Counted from the stretch's first letter, positions 45,315 to 54,996 are shown. The stretch is DNA of 64,000 bases from Actinoplanes sp. N902-109 (GCF_000389965.1 NC_021191.1:5643501-5707500); one strand, 5' to 3'. Notes: a model not told the origin generated them from the sequence alone. Program-made: numbers and translations.

Positions 45315-46565
45315 TCAGCGCGACGCGCCGGCGCGCCGCTTGGTGTAGACGTCGAACGCCACCGCGGCCAGCAGCACCGCACCCTTGACCAGCATGACCT
45401 GCTCGCTGGGCGCACCGATGAGGCTCATGCCGTTGTTGATGACACCCATGATCAGACCACCGGTGATGGCGCCGACGACCTTGCCGACACCACCCTGCAC
45501 GGCCGCGCCACCGATGAAGGCAGCCGCGATCGCGTCGAGCTCGAACGACTGACCGGCCGTCGGGTTCGCCTGGTTGAGCCGGCCGGCGAAGATGATGCCG
45601 GCGACCGCGGACAGCACGCCCATGTTGACGAACAGCCAGAAGACGACGCTCTTGACCTTGACGCCGGAGAGCGTCGCGGCCTGCAGGTTGCCACCGACCG
45701 CGTAGATCTGCCGGCCGAAGACCGCCCGGTTGGTCAGCACCGAGTAACCGATCACCAGCACCGCGAGCAGCACGAGCACCCAGGGCAGGTTGCGGAACCG
45801 GGCGAGCTGGATGACCACGAACATCACGACGACGGCGGCGATCGCGATCTTGGCGATGAACATGCCCATCGGCTCGACCGTCTGGTTGTACTTCACCCGG
45901 CCGGCGCGGGCGCGCCACTGGGTCCAGAAGATCGCTCCGACCGCGAGGACACCGACGACGATGCTGAACAGGTCGGCCCCGCCCAGCGCGCCGAGGCCGA
46001 CGTTGCCGAAGTAGCCCGACGTGAACCCGTTGGCGAGCGTGCGCACGTCGTCCGGGAACGGGCCGATGCCCTGGTTCTTCAGGATCATCAGCGTGACGGC
46101 CCGGAACAGCAGCATGCCGGCGAGCGTGACGATGAACGCCGGGATACCGAAGTACGCGGTCCAGTAGCCCTGCCACGCGCCGATCACCGCGCCGAAGATC
46201 AGCGTGACGATCAGGGCCAGCGGCCACGGCACATCCCAGTTGACCATCATGACCGCGGCGAACGCACCGGTGGCGGCGACCACCGAGCCGACCGACAGGT
46301 CGATGTGACCGGCGATGATGATCAGGATCATGCCGATCGCCAGGATCAGGATGTACGAGTTCTGCACGATGATGTTGCTGATGTTCTGCGGGGCGAGCAT
46401 GTCGCCGCCGGTCAGAATCGTGAAGAGCAGCACGATCGCCGCGAAGGCGAGATAGATGCCGCTCTGCCGCAGGTTGAGGTTGAACCTCCGCGGCGAGTTA
46501 CCCGGCTGGGAGGCCGAGGGGGTGCCCAGCGCCAGATCGGCGTTGGTGGGTGCCACGCTGGTCAC
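45315..46565 (-). CDS. gguB: Sugar ABC permease (GguB/MmsB-type)
   Basis: A 416-residue permease with about ten hydrophobic segments and the AGHIDLSVGSV stretch of the RbsC/XylH/GguB family. The GTG at 46565 overlaps the ATPase stop (GTGA). Last gene of the importer chvE-gguA-gguB. It carries arabinose and/or other pentoses or galactose across the membrane; context favours arabinose. Confidence 0.92.
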   Translation of the reverse strand: MTSVAPTNADLALGTPSASQPGNSPRRFNLNLRQSGIYLAFAAIVLLFTILTGGDMLAPQNISNIIVQNSYILILAIGMILIIIAGHIDLSVGSVVAATGAFAAVMMVNWDVPWPLALIVTLIFGAVIGAWQGYWTAYFGIPAFIVTLAGMLLFRAVTLMILKNQGIGPFPDDVRTLANGFTSGYFGNVGLGALGGADLFSIVVGVLAVGAIFWTQWRARAGRVKYNQTVEPMGMFIAKIAIAAVVVMFVVIQLARFRNLPWVLVLLAVLVIGYSVLTNRAVFGRQIYAVGGNLQAATLSGVKVKSVVFWLFVNMGVLSAVAGIIFAGRLNQANPTAGQSFELDAIAAAFIGGAAVQGGVGKVVGAITGGLIMGVINNGMSLIGAPSEQVMLVKGAVLLAAVAFDVYTKRRAGASR

Positions 46566-48109
46566 CGCGTGACCTCCTGTCCGTGGGTCGTCATCAGGGT
46601 CATCAGACCCTCCTGGGTAGCGTCGGCGCGGGCCACCTCACCGGTGATCCGGCCCTCCGCCAGGGTGTAGATGCGGTCGCAGAGCCCGAGCAGCTCGGGC
46701 AGTTCGCTGGAGATCACCAGCACGCCCTTGCCCTGGTCCGCCAGCCGGTTGATGATCGTGTAGATCTCGTACTTGGCGCCCACGTCGATGCCGCGGGTGG
46801 GTTCGTCGAGGATCAGCACGTCCGGATCGGTGAAGATCCACTTGGACAGCACGACCTTCTGCTGGTTACCGCCGGAGAGCTTGCCGACGACACTCGCGAC
46901 GCTGGGCGCCTTGATGTTCATCGACTTGCGGTAGTCATCGGCGACCTTGTACTCCTCGTTGTCGTCGACCCAGCCGCCCTTGGCCAGCTTGCGCAGACCG
47001 GCCGCGGACACGTTGCGCTTGATGTCCTCGATGAGGTTCAGCCCGTAGCGCTTGCGGTCCTCGGTCGCGTACGCGATGCCGTGCTTGATCGCGTCCTGGA
47101 CCGTCTTGAGGTGGACCTCCTTGCCGTCCTTGAAGACCCGGCCGGAGATGTCGACGCCGTACGAGCGGCCGAACACGCTCATCGCGAGCTCGGTGCGCCC
47201 GGCCCCCATCAGGCCGGCCAGCCCGACGACCTCGCCCCGGCGCACGGTGAGGTTGGCCCCGCGCACCACGACCCGGCCGTGCTGGGTGGGGCTGTGCACG
47301 GTCCAGTCCTCGATCCGCAGCACCTCGTCGCCCACGTGCGACTCGTGCGGCGGGAACCGGTTGTCCAGGTCGCGGCCGACCATGCCGGAGATGATCTTGT
47401 CCTCGGTCACGTCGCCCGCGGCGAGATCGAGGGTGGAGATCGTCTTGCCGTCCCGGATGATGGTGACCCGGTCGGCGATCGCCATGACCTCGTTGAGCTT
47501 GTGCGAGATGATCACACAGGTGATGCCCTCGTCCCGCAGCCCGCGCAGCAGCTCCAGCAGGTGGTCGGAGTCCTCGTCGTTGAGCGCCGCGGTGGGCTCG
47601 TCGAGGATGAGCAGCTTCACGTCCTTGGAGATGGCCTTGGCGATCTCCACCAGCTGCTGCTTGCCGACGCCGAGGTCGAGCACCTGGGTGGTCGGGTTCT
47701 CGCGGAGCCCGACGCGGCGGAGCAGCTCGGCCGCCGCCGCGTTGGTCTTGTTCCAGTCGATCAGCCCGCGCGAAGCCTGCTCGTTGCCGAGGAAGATGTT
47801 CTCCGCGATCGACAGGTTCGGGGCGAGCGCCAGCTCCTGATGGATGATGACGATGCCTCGGTGCTCGCTGTCGCGGATGCCGGCGAACCGGCACGGCTCG
47901 CCGTCGAAGAGGATCTCTCCGTCGTACGAGCCGTGCGGGTACACGCCCGACAGCACCTTCATCAGCGTGGACTTGCCGGCGCCGTTCTCCCCACAGATCG
48001 CAAGGATCTCTCCGCGGCGCACGTCCAGGTTGACGTCCTGCAGGGCCTTGACGCCGGGGAACGTCTTGGTGATGCCCTGCATCTGAAGGATGATGTCGGA
48101 TCCGGTCAC
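46562..48109 (-). CDS. gguA: Sugar ABC ATPase, two NBDs (GguA/MmsA-type)
   Basis: A 515-residue tandem ATPase. NBD1 has GENGAGKST, signature-like LGVGKQQ, and Walker B LLILDEPTAAL; NBD2 keeps LMGAGRTE, LSGGNQQ and LILDEPTRGIDVGAK. This degenerate NBD2 Walker A is normal for the RbsA/AraG family. GTG start overlapping the binding-protein stop by 4 nt. Confidence 0.94.
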   Translation of the reverse strand: MTGSDIILQMQGITKTFPGVKALQDVNLDVRRGEILAICGENGAGKSTLMKVLSGVYPHGSYDGEILFDGEPCRFAGIRDSEHRGIVIIHQELALAPNLSIAENIFLGNEQASRGLIDWNKTNAAAAELLRRVGLRENPTTQVLDLGVGKQQLVEIAKAISKDVKLLILDEPTAALNDEDSDHLLELLRGLRDEGITCVIISHKLNEVMAIADRVTIIRDGKTISTLDLAAGDVTEDKIISGMVGRDLDNRFPPHESHVGDEVLRIEDWTVHSPTQHGRVVVRGANLTVRRGEVVGLAGLMGAGRTELAMSVFGRSYGVDISGRVFKDGKEVHLKTVQDAIKHGIAYATEDRKRYGLNLIEDIKRNVSAAGLRKLAKGGWVDDNEEYKVADDYRKSMNIKAPSVASVVGKLSGGNQQKVVLSKWIFTDPDVLILDEPTRGIDVGAKYEIYTIINRLADQGKGVLVISSELPELLGLCDRIYTLAEGRITGEVARADATQEGLMTLMTTHGQEVTR

Positions 48110-49236
48110 TTCAGGTCGGCCTCGGTGTAGTAACCGGAGTCGACCAGTTCCTTCTTGTAGTTGCTCTTGTCGACGACGACCGACTGCAGCAGCATCGACG
48201 GGACGACCTTGACACCGTTGTTGTAGTCGGTGGTGTTGTTGGTGGTCGGCTTCTGACCCTTGAGCACGGCGTCGGCCATCTGCACGGTGGTCTTGGCCAG
48301 CTCGCGGGTGTCCTTGTAGATGGTGCTGTACTGCTCACCGGCGATGATCGACTTGACCGACGCCTTCTCGGCGTCCTGACCGGTGACGATCGGGTACGGC
48401 TGGGCGGCGGTGCCGTAGCCGTTGCTCTTCAGCGCCGAGAGGATACCGATCGACAGGCCGTCGTAGGGCGACAGCACGCCGTCGACCTTGGCGCCGTTGC
48501 GGTACGTCGAGGTCAGCAGGTTCTCCATCCGGTCCTGCGCGACCTTCGGCTGCCAGCGCAGCGTGGCGGCCTTCTCGAACTGGGTCTGACCGCTCTTGAC
48601 GACCAGCTGCTTCTTGTCGATGTACGGCTGCAGGGTCTTCATCGCGCCGTTGAAGAAGAACGTCGCGTTGTTGTCGTCCGGCGAACCGGCGAACAGCTCG
48701 ATGTTGAACGGGCCCTTGGCCGAGCCGGGCGAGCCGTCGGCGTTGAGGATCTTGAGCCCGGTCAGCAGCGAGGTGGCCTGCTGCACGCCGACCTTCTCGT
48801 TGTCGAACGTGGCGTAGTAGTCGACGTTCGGGCTGTTGCGGATGAGCCGGTCGTACGCGATCACCGGGATGTTCGCGGCCTTGGCGTTCTCCAGCTGGGT
48901 GGTGATCGCGGTGCCGTCGATCGACGCGATGATCAGGAGCTTCGCGCCCTTGGTGATCTGGTTGTCCAGCTGCTGCGTCTGGGTGGGGATGTCGTCCTCG
49001 GCGTACTGCAGGTCGACCTTGTAGCCCAGCCCCTCGAGCTGCTTCTTGACGTTGTCACCGTCGGCGATCCACCGCTCCGAGGAACGGGTCGGCATGGTCA
49101 CGCCGATGAGCGCGCCCTTGTTGTCGGTGCTGCCGCCGGAACCCTGGTCGACGGTCTTCTCGCTCGAGCCGCAAGCGGCCATCGAGGCCGCCAGCGTCAT
49201 GGCCGTGGCCACGGACGCGAGCCGGATGAACTTCAT
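48106..49236 (-). CDS. chvE: Sugar-binding lipoprotein (ChvE-type)
   Basis: A 376-residue lipoprotein, lipidated in AACGSS. The core matches ChvE/XylF-type pentose and galactose binders: IGVTMPTRSSERWIADGDN, AYDRLIRN, ATFDNEKVGVQQA, IVTGQDAEKASVKSI. It captures the sugar outside the cell. First gene of the importer operon. A partial operator (49343-49356) lies about 107 nt upstream. Confidence 0.93.
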   Translation of the reverse strand: MKFIRLASVATAMTLAASMAACGSSEKTVDQGSGGSTDNKGALIGVTMPTRSSERWIADGDNVKKQLEGLGYKVDLQYAEDDIPTQTQQLDNQITKGAKLLIIASIDGTAITTQLENAKAANIPVIAYDRLIRNSPNVDYYATFDNEKVGVQQATSLLTGLKILNADGSPGSAKGPFNIELFAGSPDDNNATFFFNGAMKTLQPYIDKKQLVVKSGQTQFEKAATLRWQPKVAQDRMENLLTSTYRNGAKVDGVLSPYDGLSIGILSALKSNGYGTAAQPYPIVTGQDAEKASVKSIIAGEQYSTIYKDTRELAKTTVQMADAVLKGQKPTTNNTTDYNNGVKVVPSMLLQSVVVDKSNYKKELVDSGYYTEADLK

Positions 49237-49342
49237 TGTTTCTCCTATGGACTCTTTGAACTCAGTTTCGTTTCATCACGCGCGCACAAGTGGGATGACT
49301 ATCACGCACGTACGATCAGAAGTGAACAGTTCTGGACACGGT

Positions 49343-49356
49343 TGTTAGCGGGACGT
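49343..49356. promoter_or_regulatory. Partial arabinose-regulator operator upstream of chvE
   Basis: TGTTAGCG matches the left half of the two stronger sites at 51590 and 52799; the right half (GGACGT) does not. Its place before chvE fits a weak operator. Confidence 0.45.
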
Positions 49357-49368
49357 TACTTACGATCC

Positions 49369-50856
49369 CTACGCGGGGAACTGCCGGTAATAGGCCTGGT
49401 TCCAGCGCACCCGGTCAGCGAAGTCGTGGGTCGTCGTCGACTCGTCGATGACCAGGAGTTCGGTGTGCACCATCGTGGCGAAGTCGCGCAGCGCCTCCAC
49501 CCCCACGGCCTGGGTCAGCACCGTGTGGTGCGGGCCGCCGGCGGTCAGCCAGGCCTCGGCCGACGTCGACAGCGAGGGCTTGGGCTTCCACACCGCGCGG
49601 GCCACCGGCAGCGCCGGCAGCGGCTCGTCCGGCGGGGTCACCTCGATGACGTTGGCGACCAGCCGGAAGCGGTCACCGAGGTCGGCCATGCCGATCACCA
49701 CGCCGTCGCCGGCCTTGGCGTCGAACACCAGGCGCACCGGGTCCTCCCGGTTGCCGATGCCCAGCGGGTGGATCTCGCAGGACGGCTTGTCGGCGGCGAT
49801 GGTGGGGCAGACCTCGAGCATGTGCGCGCCGAGGATCTTCTGCTCGCCCGGGCCGAAGTGATAGGTGTAGTCCTCCATGAACGAGGTGCCGCGGCCGGTG
49901 CCGGCGCCCATGGCCTTGACCGCCGCGAGCAGCGCCGAGGTCTTCCAGTCGCCCTCGCCGCCGAAGCCGTAGCCGTCGGCCATCAGCCGCTGGACGGCCA
50001 GGCCGGGCAGCTGGCGCAGCCCGCCGAGGTCCTCGAAGTTGCTGGTGAACGCGCCGAAGCCGCCGTCGGTCAGGAACTGGCGCAGGCCGGCCTCGATCCG
50101 GGCGGCGTAGCGCAGCGAGTCGTGCCGCTCGCCGCCGCGGGCCAGCTCCGGCGCCAGCGCGTAGTCCTCGGCGTACTGCTCGACCAGCTCGTCGATCGCC
50201 TTGTCCTCGACCGCGTCGACCACCTCGACCAGGTCGTTCACGCCGTACGTGTTGACCGAGACGCCGAAGCGCAGCTCAGCCTCGACCTTGTCGCCCTCGG
50301 TGACCGCGACGCCGCGCATGTTGTCGCCGAACCGGGCGAGCTTGAGCCCGCGCAGGTGGCTGGCGCCGGCCGCGGCCCGGGCCCAGCCCTCGACCCGGGC
50401 CACCAGCGCCGGGTCGGAGGCGTGCCCGGCGACGGTCTTGCGGGCCACGCCGAGCCGGGTCTGGATGTAGCCGAACTCCCGGTCGCCGTGCGCGGCCTGG
50501 TTGAGGTTCATGAAGTCCATGTCGATGGACGACCACGGCAGCGCCTGGTTGAGCTGGGTGTGCAGGTGCAGCAGCGGCTTGCGCAGCGCGTCCAGGCCGG
50601 TGATCCACATCTTGGCCGGCGAGAACGTGTGCATCCACGCGATCACGCCGATCACCGCCGGGTCGGCGCTGGCCTCGATCATCACCTGCCGGATGGCCGG
50701 GCTGTCGGTGAGCACCGGCTTGCCGACGAGCTCGACACCCAGGCCACCGTCGACCAGCATCCGCTGGATCTGCTTCGACTGATCGGCGACCTGTTCCAGG
50801 GTCTCCGGGCCGTACAAATGCTGGCTGCCGGTCAGGAACCAGATCTGGGGCTTCAC
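49369..50856 (-). CDS. araA: L-arabinose isomerase
   Basis: A 495-residue enzyme converting L-arabinose to L-ribulose, first step of arabinose catabolism. Starts VKPQIWFLTGSQHLYG (GTG). Typical stretches WMHTFSPAKMWI, GFGGEGDWKTSALL and LEVCPTIA are present, with the metal-binding Glu and His residues in FMEDYTYHF and EIHPLGIG. The GTG overlaps the araD stop (GTGA) and has AGGAG 8 nt upstream. Operon araD-araA, no araB. Confidence 0.96.
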   Translation of the reverse strand: MKPQIWFLTGSQHLYGPETLEQVADQSKQIQRMLVDGGLGVELVGKPVLTDSPAIRQVMIEASADPAVIGVIAWMHTFSPAKMWITGLDALRKPLLHLHTQLNQALPWSSIDMDFMNLNQAAHGDREFGYIQTRLGVARKTVAGHASDPALVARVEGWARAAAGASHLRGLKLARFGDNMRGVAVTEGDKVEAELRFGVSVNTYGVNDLVEVVDAVEDKAIDELVEQYAEDYALAPELARGGERHDSLRYAARIEAGLRQFLTDGGFGAFTSNFEDLGGLRQLPGLAVQRLMADGYGFGGEGDWKTSALLAAVKAMGAGTGRGTSFMEDYTYHFGPGEQKILGAHMLEVCPTIAADKPSCEIHPLGIGNREDPVRLVFDAKAGDGVVIGMADLGDRFRLVANVIEVTPPDEPLPALPVARAVWKPKPSLSTSAEAWLTAGGPHHTVLTQAVGVEALRDFATMVHTELLVIDESTTTHDFADRVRWNQAYYRQFPA

Positions 50857-51521
50857 TTGGCGGGCTCCTGTCCGTAGACGTTCTGGTAGCGGGCGTACAG
50901 CGAGTCGATGTGCGCCTGCTCGATCGGCAGCGGTTCGCCGATCTGACGGGAAATGTGGACGGTTCTGGCGACGTCCTCGCACATGACGGCCGCCTTGACG
51001 GCCGCCTTGGCGTCCTTGCCGATGGTGAACACGCCGTGGTTGCGCATCAGCACGGCCGGCGAGCGGTGCCCGCGCAGCGTCCCGACGATGCCCTGGCCGA
51101 TCGAGTCGTCGCCGATCAGCGCGAACGGGCCGACCGGGATCTCGCCGCCGAACTCGTCGGCGATCATCGTCAGCACGCACGGGATGGGCTCGGCGCGGGC
51201 GGCCCACGCGGTCGCGTACGTGGAGTGGGTGTGCACCACCCCGCCGACCTCGGGCATGTGCTTGTAGACGTAGGCGTGCGCGGCCGTGTCGCTCGACGGG
51301 CTCAGCTCGCCCTCGACCAGGTTGCCGTCGAGATCGGTGACGACCATGTTGTCCGGGCTGATGTCCTCGTAGCGCACGCCGGAGGGCTTGATGACCAGCA
51401 GGTCCTCACCGGGCACCCGGGCCGACACGTTGCCCGCCGTCCACACCACCAGCTCGTTGCGAGGCAGTTCGGCGTGCAGATCGGCGACTTGCCGCCGGAT
51501 CTCCTTGATGAGGCTGGACAT
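50853..51521 (-). CDS. araD: L-ribulose-5-phosphate 4-epimerase
   Basis: A 222-residue class II aldolase-fold enzyme making D-xylulose-5-phosphate. Zinc ligands: VHTHS and RNHG. KPSGVRYEDI and LSPSSDTAAHAYVY are characteristic of AraD. The ATG at 51521 follows GCGGAGGT. Its substrate L-ribulose-5-phosphate needs a ribulokinase not found in this window. Confidence 0.94.
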   Translation of the reverse strand: MSSLIKEIRRQVADLHAELPRNELVVWTAGNVSARVPGEDLLVIKPSGVRYEDISPDNMVVTDLDGNLVEGELSPSSDTAAHAYVYKHMPEVGGVVHTHSTYATAWAARAEPIPCVLTMIADEFGGEIPVGPFALIGDDSIGQGIVGTLRGHRSPAVLMRNHGVFTIGKDAKAAVKAAVMCEDVARTVHISRQIGEPLPIEQAHIDSLYARYQNVYGQEPAK

Positions 51522-51589
51522 GCTGTGGGTACCTCCGCGGGACGGGAACCGGCGTGTCACAGGACACACGCCGGGCGGCGTGCTCCGAG

Positions 51590-51603
51590 TGTGAGCGCTA
51601 ACA
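51590..51603. promoter_or_regulatory. LacI-type operator upstream of araDA
   Basis: TGTGAGCGCTAACA, which reads TGTTAGCGCTCACA on the other strand, differs by one base from the site upstream of the regulator gene. It sits 68 bp before the araD start. Confidence 0.8.
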
Positions 51604-51661
51604 ATTGGGCTGTCAACCGGTGAGCAGCAACAACCTGGCAACGTCCGGGAAATGACCCGCC

Positions 51662-52684
51662 TCACACGGACCGGGGACGTCCCACGCTCGCCCGCTCGAC
51701 CAGCGTCGGGGCGATCACGACCTGCTCCGGCACCTGACCCGCACGCTGGGAGATCTGTTTCAGCAACAGCCCGAGACCGGCATGCGCGACCTCGTCGAAG
51801 GCCTGCCGCACGGTGGTCAGCGGCGGGATGAAGAAGGACGCCTCGGGCACGTCGTCGAACCCCACCACGCTGACGTCCTCGGGCACCCGCAGGCCGTGCT
51901 CGTGCAGCGCGCGCAGCAGCCCGAGCGCCTGGGCGTCGTTCGCGGTGAAGATGGCCGTCACCTCGGGCATCCGGGCCAGCATCCGCCCGGCGTCGTAACC
52001 GGAGGACGGCGACCACTCCCCCGCCACCATCGGCGGCACCTCGGCACCCGCGTCCACCAGCGCCGCGCGCCAGCCCTGGATCCGACCGGCCGCGTCGTAC
52101 CAGTCCGGCGGGCCGGACACGTGCCAGACCGTGCGGTGCCCGGCGGCCAGCAACAGCTCGGTGGCCAGCCGCGCCCCGGCCGCTTGATCGACGGTGACCA
52201 ACGCCTGGGAGCGGGCCGGGTCGCCGTCGATGGTCACCAGCGGGACGTCGGCCGGCATGCCCTCGAGCGCCTCGACGGCCGAGGCCACCGGCGCGATCAC
52301 CACCAGCCCGGCGACCCGCTGGTCCAGGTGGCGGTCGACCGCCGCGGCGATGGACTCACGGTCCAGCCGGCTGACGCTGCCCACGCTGACCGCGAACCCG
52401 GTCTCCGCGGCGGCCTGCTCGAACGCGGCCAGCAGCGAGGCCGGCCCGTACAGCGTGGTGTTCTGCGCGACGACCCCGATCAGCTGGGAACGCCCGGTCA
52501 CCAGGGCCCGGGCCGCCCGGTTGGGCCGGTAACCGAGCTCGGCGATCGCCGCGCGCACCCGCAGCCGGGTCTGCTCGCGCACGTTGGGGTGGTCGTTGAG
52601 CACCCGCGACACGGTCTGGTGCGAAACACCGGCCAGCTTGGCGACGTCCGTCATGGCGGGACTGCGCGCTGCCCTGACGTCCAT
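51662..52684 (-). CDS. LacI-family regulator of arabinose genes
   Basis: A 340-residue LacI/GalR repressor. HTH at about residues 11-32 (TDVAKLAGVSHQTVSRVL), then a sugar-binding-like effector domain with ENDAQ-type FTANDAQALGLL and VVGFDDVPEASFF. It sits beside araD with operators before both its own gene and araD, so it most likely represses the arabinose genes until sugar binds. This LacI-type control differs from the AraC system of enteric bacteria. Confidence 0.9.
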   Translation of the reverse strand: MDVRAARSPAMTDVAKLAGVSHQTVSRVLNDHPNVREQTRLRVRAAIAELGYRPNRAARALVTGRSQLIGVVAQNTTLYGPASLLAAFEQAAAETGFAVSVGSVSRLDRESIAAAVDRHLDQRVAGLVVIAPVASAVEALEGMPADVPLVTIDGDPARSQALVTVDQAAGARLATELLLAAGHRTVWHVSGPPDWYDAAGRIQGWRAALVDAGAEVPPMVAGEWSPSSGYDAGRMLARMPEVTAIFTANDAQALGLLRALHEHGLRVPEDVSVVGFDDVPEASFFIPPLTTVRQAFDEVAHAGLGLLLKQISQRAGQVPEQVVIAPTLVERASVGRPRSV

Positions 52685-52798
52685 CGCCGCACCTCGTCCC
52701 GGTCGGGACCGCGCCGCCCGCGGTCATCGCACACCAGCCCCGCCGTCCCGATCGCCTGTGGACCGACGCATGTCTCAGGATCCGGACACAAGCAGCAT

Positions 52799-52812
52799 TG
52801 TTAGCGATCACA
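52799..52812. promoter_or_regulatory. Operator upstream of the LacI-type regulator
   Basis: TGTTAGCGATCACA matches the araDA operator in 13 of 14 positions. It lies 114 bp before the regulator start and 59 bp before the divergent DUF2252 start, so it may serve autoregulation and perhaps both directions. Confidence 0.75.
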
Positions 52813-52871
52813 AGTCCGGCGTCAACGCCCAGCCGCACCCTCGGTGCGAACTATGCGTACGCTCGGCAGTG

Positions 52872-54281
52872 ATGGACCACAGCCCCGTACTCGAGCTGTC
52901 GAGCGAGCCTGACGACGGTTTCCGCTCGTTGCGCCACCCCGCGCGCCCCCGTGCCGAACGCTACGAAATCGGTCGATCCCTGCGCGAGCGCTCGCCGCGC
53001 TCGGATCTCGCCCAGTGGAAGCCCGCGCCCGGCCGCACCGACCCCGTCGCCCAGCTCGTCGACGCCCACCGCGGCCGGCTCGACGGGCTGATCCCGGTGC
53101 GGGTGGGCCGGATGGTCGCGTCCCCCTACGCCTTCCTGCGCGGTTCGGCCAACATCATGGCCGACGACTTCGCGGTTCTGCCGCGCACCGGCATCACCCC
53201 GGTCATCTGCGGCGACGCGCACCTGGGCAACTTCGGCTTCTACGCCTCCCCCGAGCGCGAGCTGGTCTTCGACCTCAACGACTTCGACGAGGCCCACCCC
53301 GGCGCCTGGGAGTGGGACCTGCGCCGGCTCGTCACCAGCGTGTACGTCGCCGGCCGGCAGAACGGCTTCCGCGAGCACGACTGCGCCGACGCGGTGCGGC
53401 ACTGCGTGCACGAGTACCGCGACCAGATCGCCCACCTCGCCGAGCAGCCGCTGCTGGCCCGCTCGTTCGAGACCGTGGACGTCGACGACCTGCGCAAGGC
53501 GGCCAGCAAGGCCAGCTTCAAGGACGAGATCGAACGGGCCGCCCGCCGGGCCCGGCGCCGCACCAGCGACCGGGCGCTGCCCCGGTTCACCGAGCAGCGC
53601 GACGGCACCGTCCGGCTGGTCCAGGAGCCGCCGCTGATCACCCGCCCCAGCGATGCCGACCTCGAGCAGCTGGCCGAGGCGCTGGACGGCTACCTCGCCA
53701 CGCTGCCGCCGCACTGGGCGCGCATCCTGGCCGGCTACCGGATCGTCGACATCGCGCACAAGGTGGTGGGCGTCGGCTCGGTCGGGCTGCGGGCGTACGT
53801 CGCGCTGTGCGAGGGCAGCAGCCCCGACGACGTGGTGTTCCTCCAGCTCAAGCAGGCCCGCCGGTCGGTCGTGGCCAAGCACCAGCACGGCTCGTCGGCC
53901 TGGCACCGGCACCAGGGCCAGCGGGTGGTCGAGTACCAGCAGGCGCTGCAGACCGTCAGCGACCCGCTGCTGGGCTGGACGACGGTGGGCGACCTGCAGT
54001 TCTATGTACGCCAGTTCCGCGACATGAAGGGCGCGATCGTCATCGAGGACATCAATGCGCCGGCGTTGGAGGACTACGCCGGCATCTGCGGCTATCTGCT
54101 GGCCAAGAGCCACGCCCGCACCAGCGGCGCGTCGATGATCGCGGGCTACATCGGCACCGGCGACAAGGTCGACGACATGCTGGCCACGTTCGCGCGCGCC
54201 TACGCCGACCAGGTCGAGGCCGATCACCAGTGCCTGGTCGCGGCGGTTCGCAACGGCGTACTCCCGGCGGTGACGGCATGA
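52872..54281 (+). CDS. DUF2252 family protein
   Basis: A 469-residue protein of a family with kinase-fold-like motifs (ICGDAHLGNFGFY, VFDLNDFDEAHPGAWEWD, FLQLKQARRS). The HGD-like GDAHLGN and the DLNDFD motif recall aminoglycoside/choline kinases, but activity is unknown. The ATG at 52872 lacks a clear ribosome binding site. Its stop overlaps the ATG of the next gene (ATGA). Confidence 0.88.
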   Translation: MDHSPVLELSSEPDDGFRSLRHPARPRAERYEIGRSLRERSPRSDLAQWKPAPGRTDPVAQLVDAHRGRLDGLIPVRVGRMVASPYAFLRGSANIMADDFAVLPRTGITPVICGDAHLGNFGFYASPERELVFDLNDFDEAHPGAWEWDLRRLVTSVYVAGRQNGFREHDCADAVRHCVHEYRDQIAHLAEQPLLARSFETVDVDDLRKAASKASFKDEIERAARRARRRTSDRALPRFTEQRDGTVRLVQEPPLITRPSDADLEQLAEALDGYLATLPPHWARILAGYRIVDIAHKVVGVGSVGLRAYVALCEGSSPDDVVFLQLKQARRSVVAKHQHGSSAWHRHQGQRVVEYQQALQTVSDPLLGWTTVGDLQFYVRQFRDMKGAIVIEDINAPALEDYAGICGYLLAKSHARTSGASMIAGYIGTGDKVDDMLATFARAYADQVEADHQCLVAAVRNGVLPAVTA

Positions 54282-54688
54282 GTGGCAAGCTCGATCTCAC
54301 CGCTGCGGCGGTGGTGGAGTTCTGGACCGAGCGGCATCTGACCACGCTCACCACGCTGCGCGCCGACGGGTCACCGCACGTGTCACCGGTGGGGGCCACG
54401 ATCGACCCGGCCGCGGGGCTGCTGCGGGTCATCTCGTCGCGTACGTCGGCGAAGGTCCGTCATGTCCTTGCCGGCGACGCCCGGGTCGCGGTCTGCCAGG
54501 TCGACGGCCCGCGCTGGTGCACGATCGAGGGCAAGGCCGTGATCCGCGACGACCCGGAATCGGTGGCGGACGCCGAGCGGCGCTACGCCGAGCGCTACCG
54601 CCGGCCCCGGCCCAACCCGCAGCGCGTGGTCATCGAGGTGACCATCACCAAGGTGCTGGGCTCGGCCAGCCTGGGCGCACCGCGCTGA
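54278..54688 (+). CDS. PPOX-class F420/flavin-binding oxidoreductase
   Basis: A 136-residue split-barrel protein (TLTTLRADGSPHVSPVGATID, RVISSRTSAKVRHVLAGDARVAV, TIEGKAVIRDDPE), TIGR03618-like; such proteins bind F420 or FMN and reduce unknown substrates. Translationally coupled to the DUF2252 gene (4-nt overlap). Confidence 0.88.
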   Translation: MSGKLDLTAAAVVEFWTERHLTTLTTLRADGSPHVSPVGATIDPAAGLLRVISSRTSAKVRHVLAGDARVAVCQVDGPRWCTIEGKAVIRDDPESVADAERRYAERYRRPRPNPQRVVIEVTITKVLGSASLGAPR

Positions 54689-54803
54689 GCACCGGCCGGA
54701 CCGCCTTCCGCGGGCCGGCCAGGTCCGTCGTCGTGGCACCGGCCGGGGGTACCGCAACTACCCCCGGCCGGCTCATCGTCATCCTAGAAGGCGCCCGCCC
54801 GGG

Positions 54804-54821
54804 GAAGTGTTAACAAACTTC
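54804..54821. promoter_or_regulatory. Possible operator upstream of the GH43 gene
   Basis: GAAGTGTTAACAAACTTC has 5-bp inverted arms and an inner palindrome TGTTAACA. It shares only TGTTA with the arabinose operators. It is the sole palindrome in the 54689-54996 gap, 175 bp before the gene. Confidence 0.3.
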
Positions 54822-54996
54822 ACTGCCCGATGTGTCAAGATGCATTGACAGCGGCCGACGCGCGGATCGATGCTTCTCGACGTCGGGAGTGCTTCCCCCA
54901 CGTCCCCGCCCGCGGCACTCCCGCCCGGGCGCCATCCCCTTGCCGGCCTGCGCCGGTGCGGCGTCGAAACCGGCGGCTGACCGTGGGGTCCCAGAC

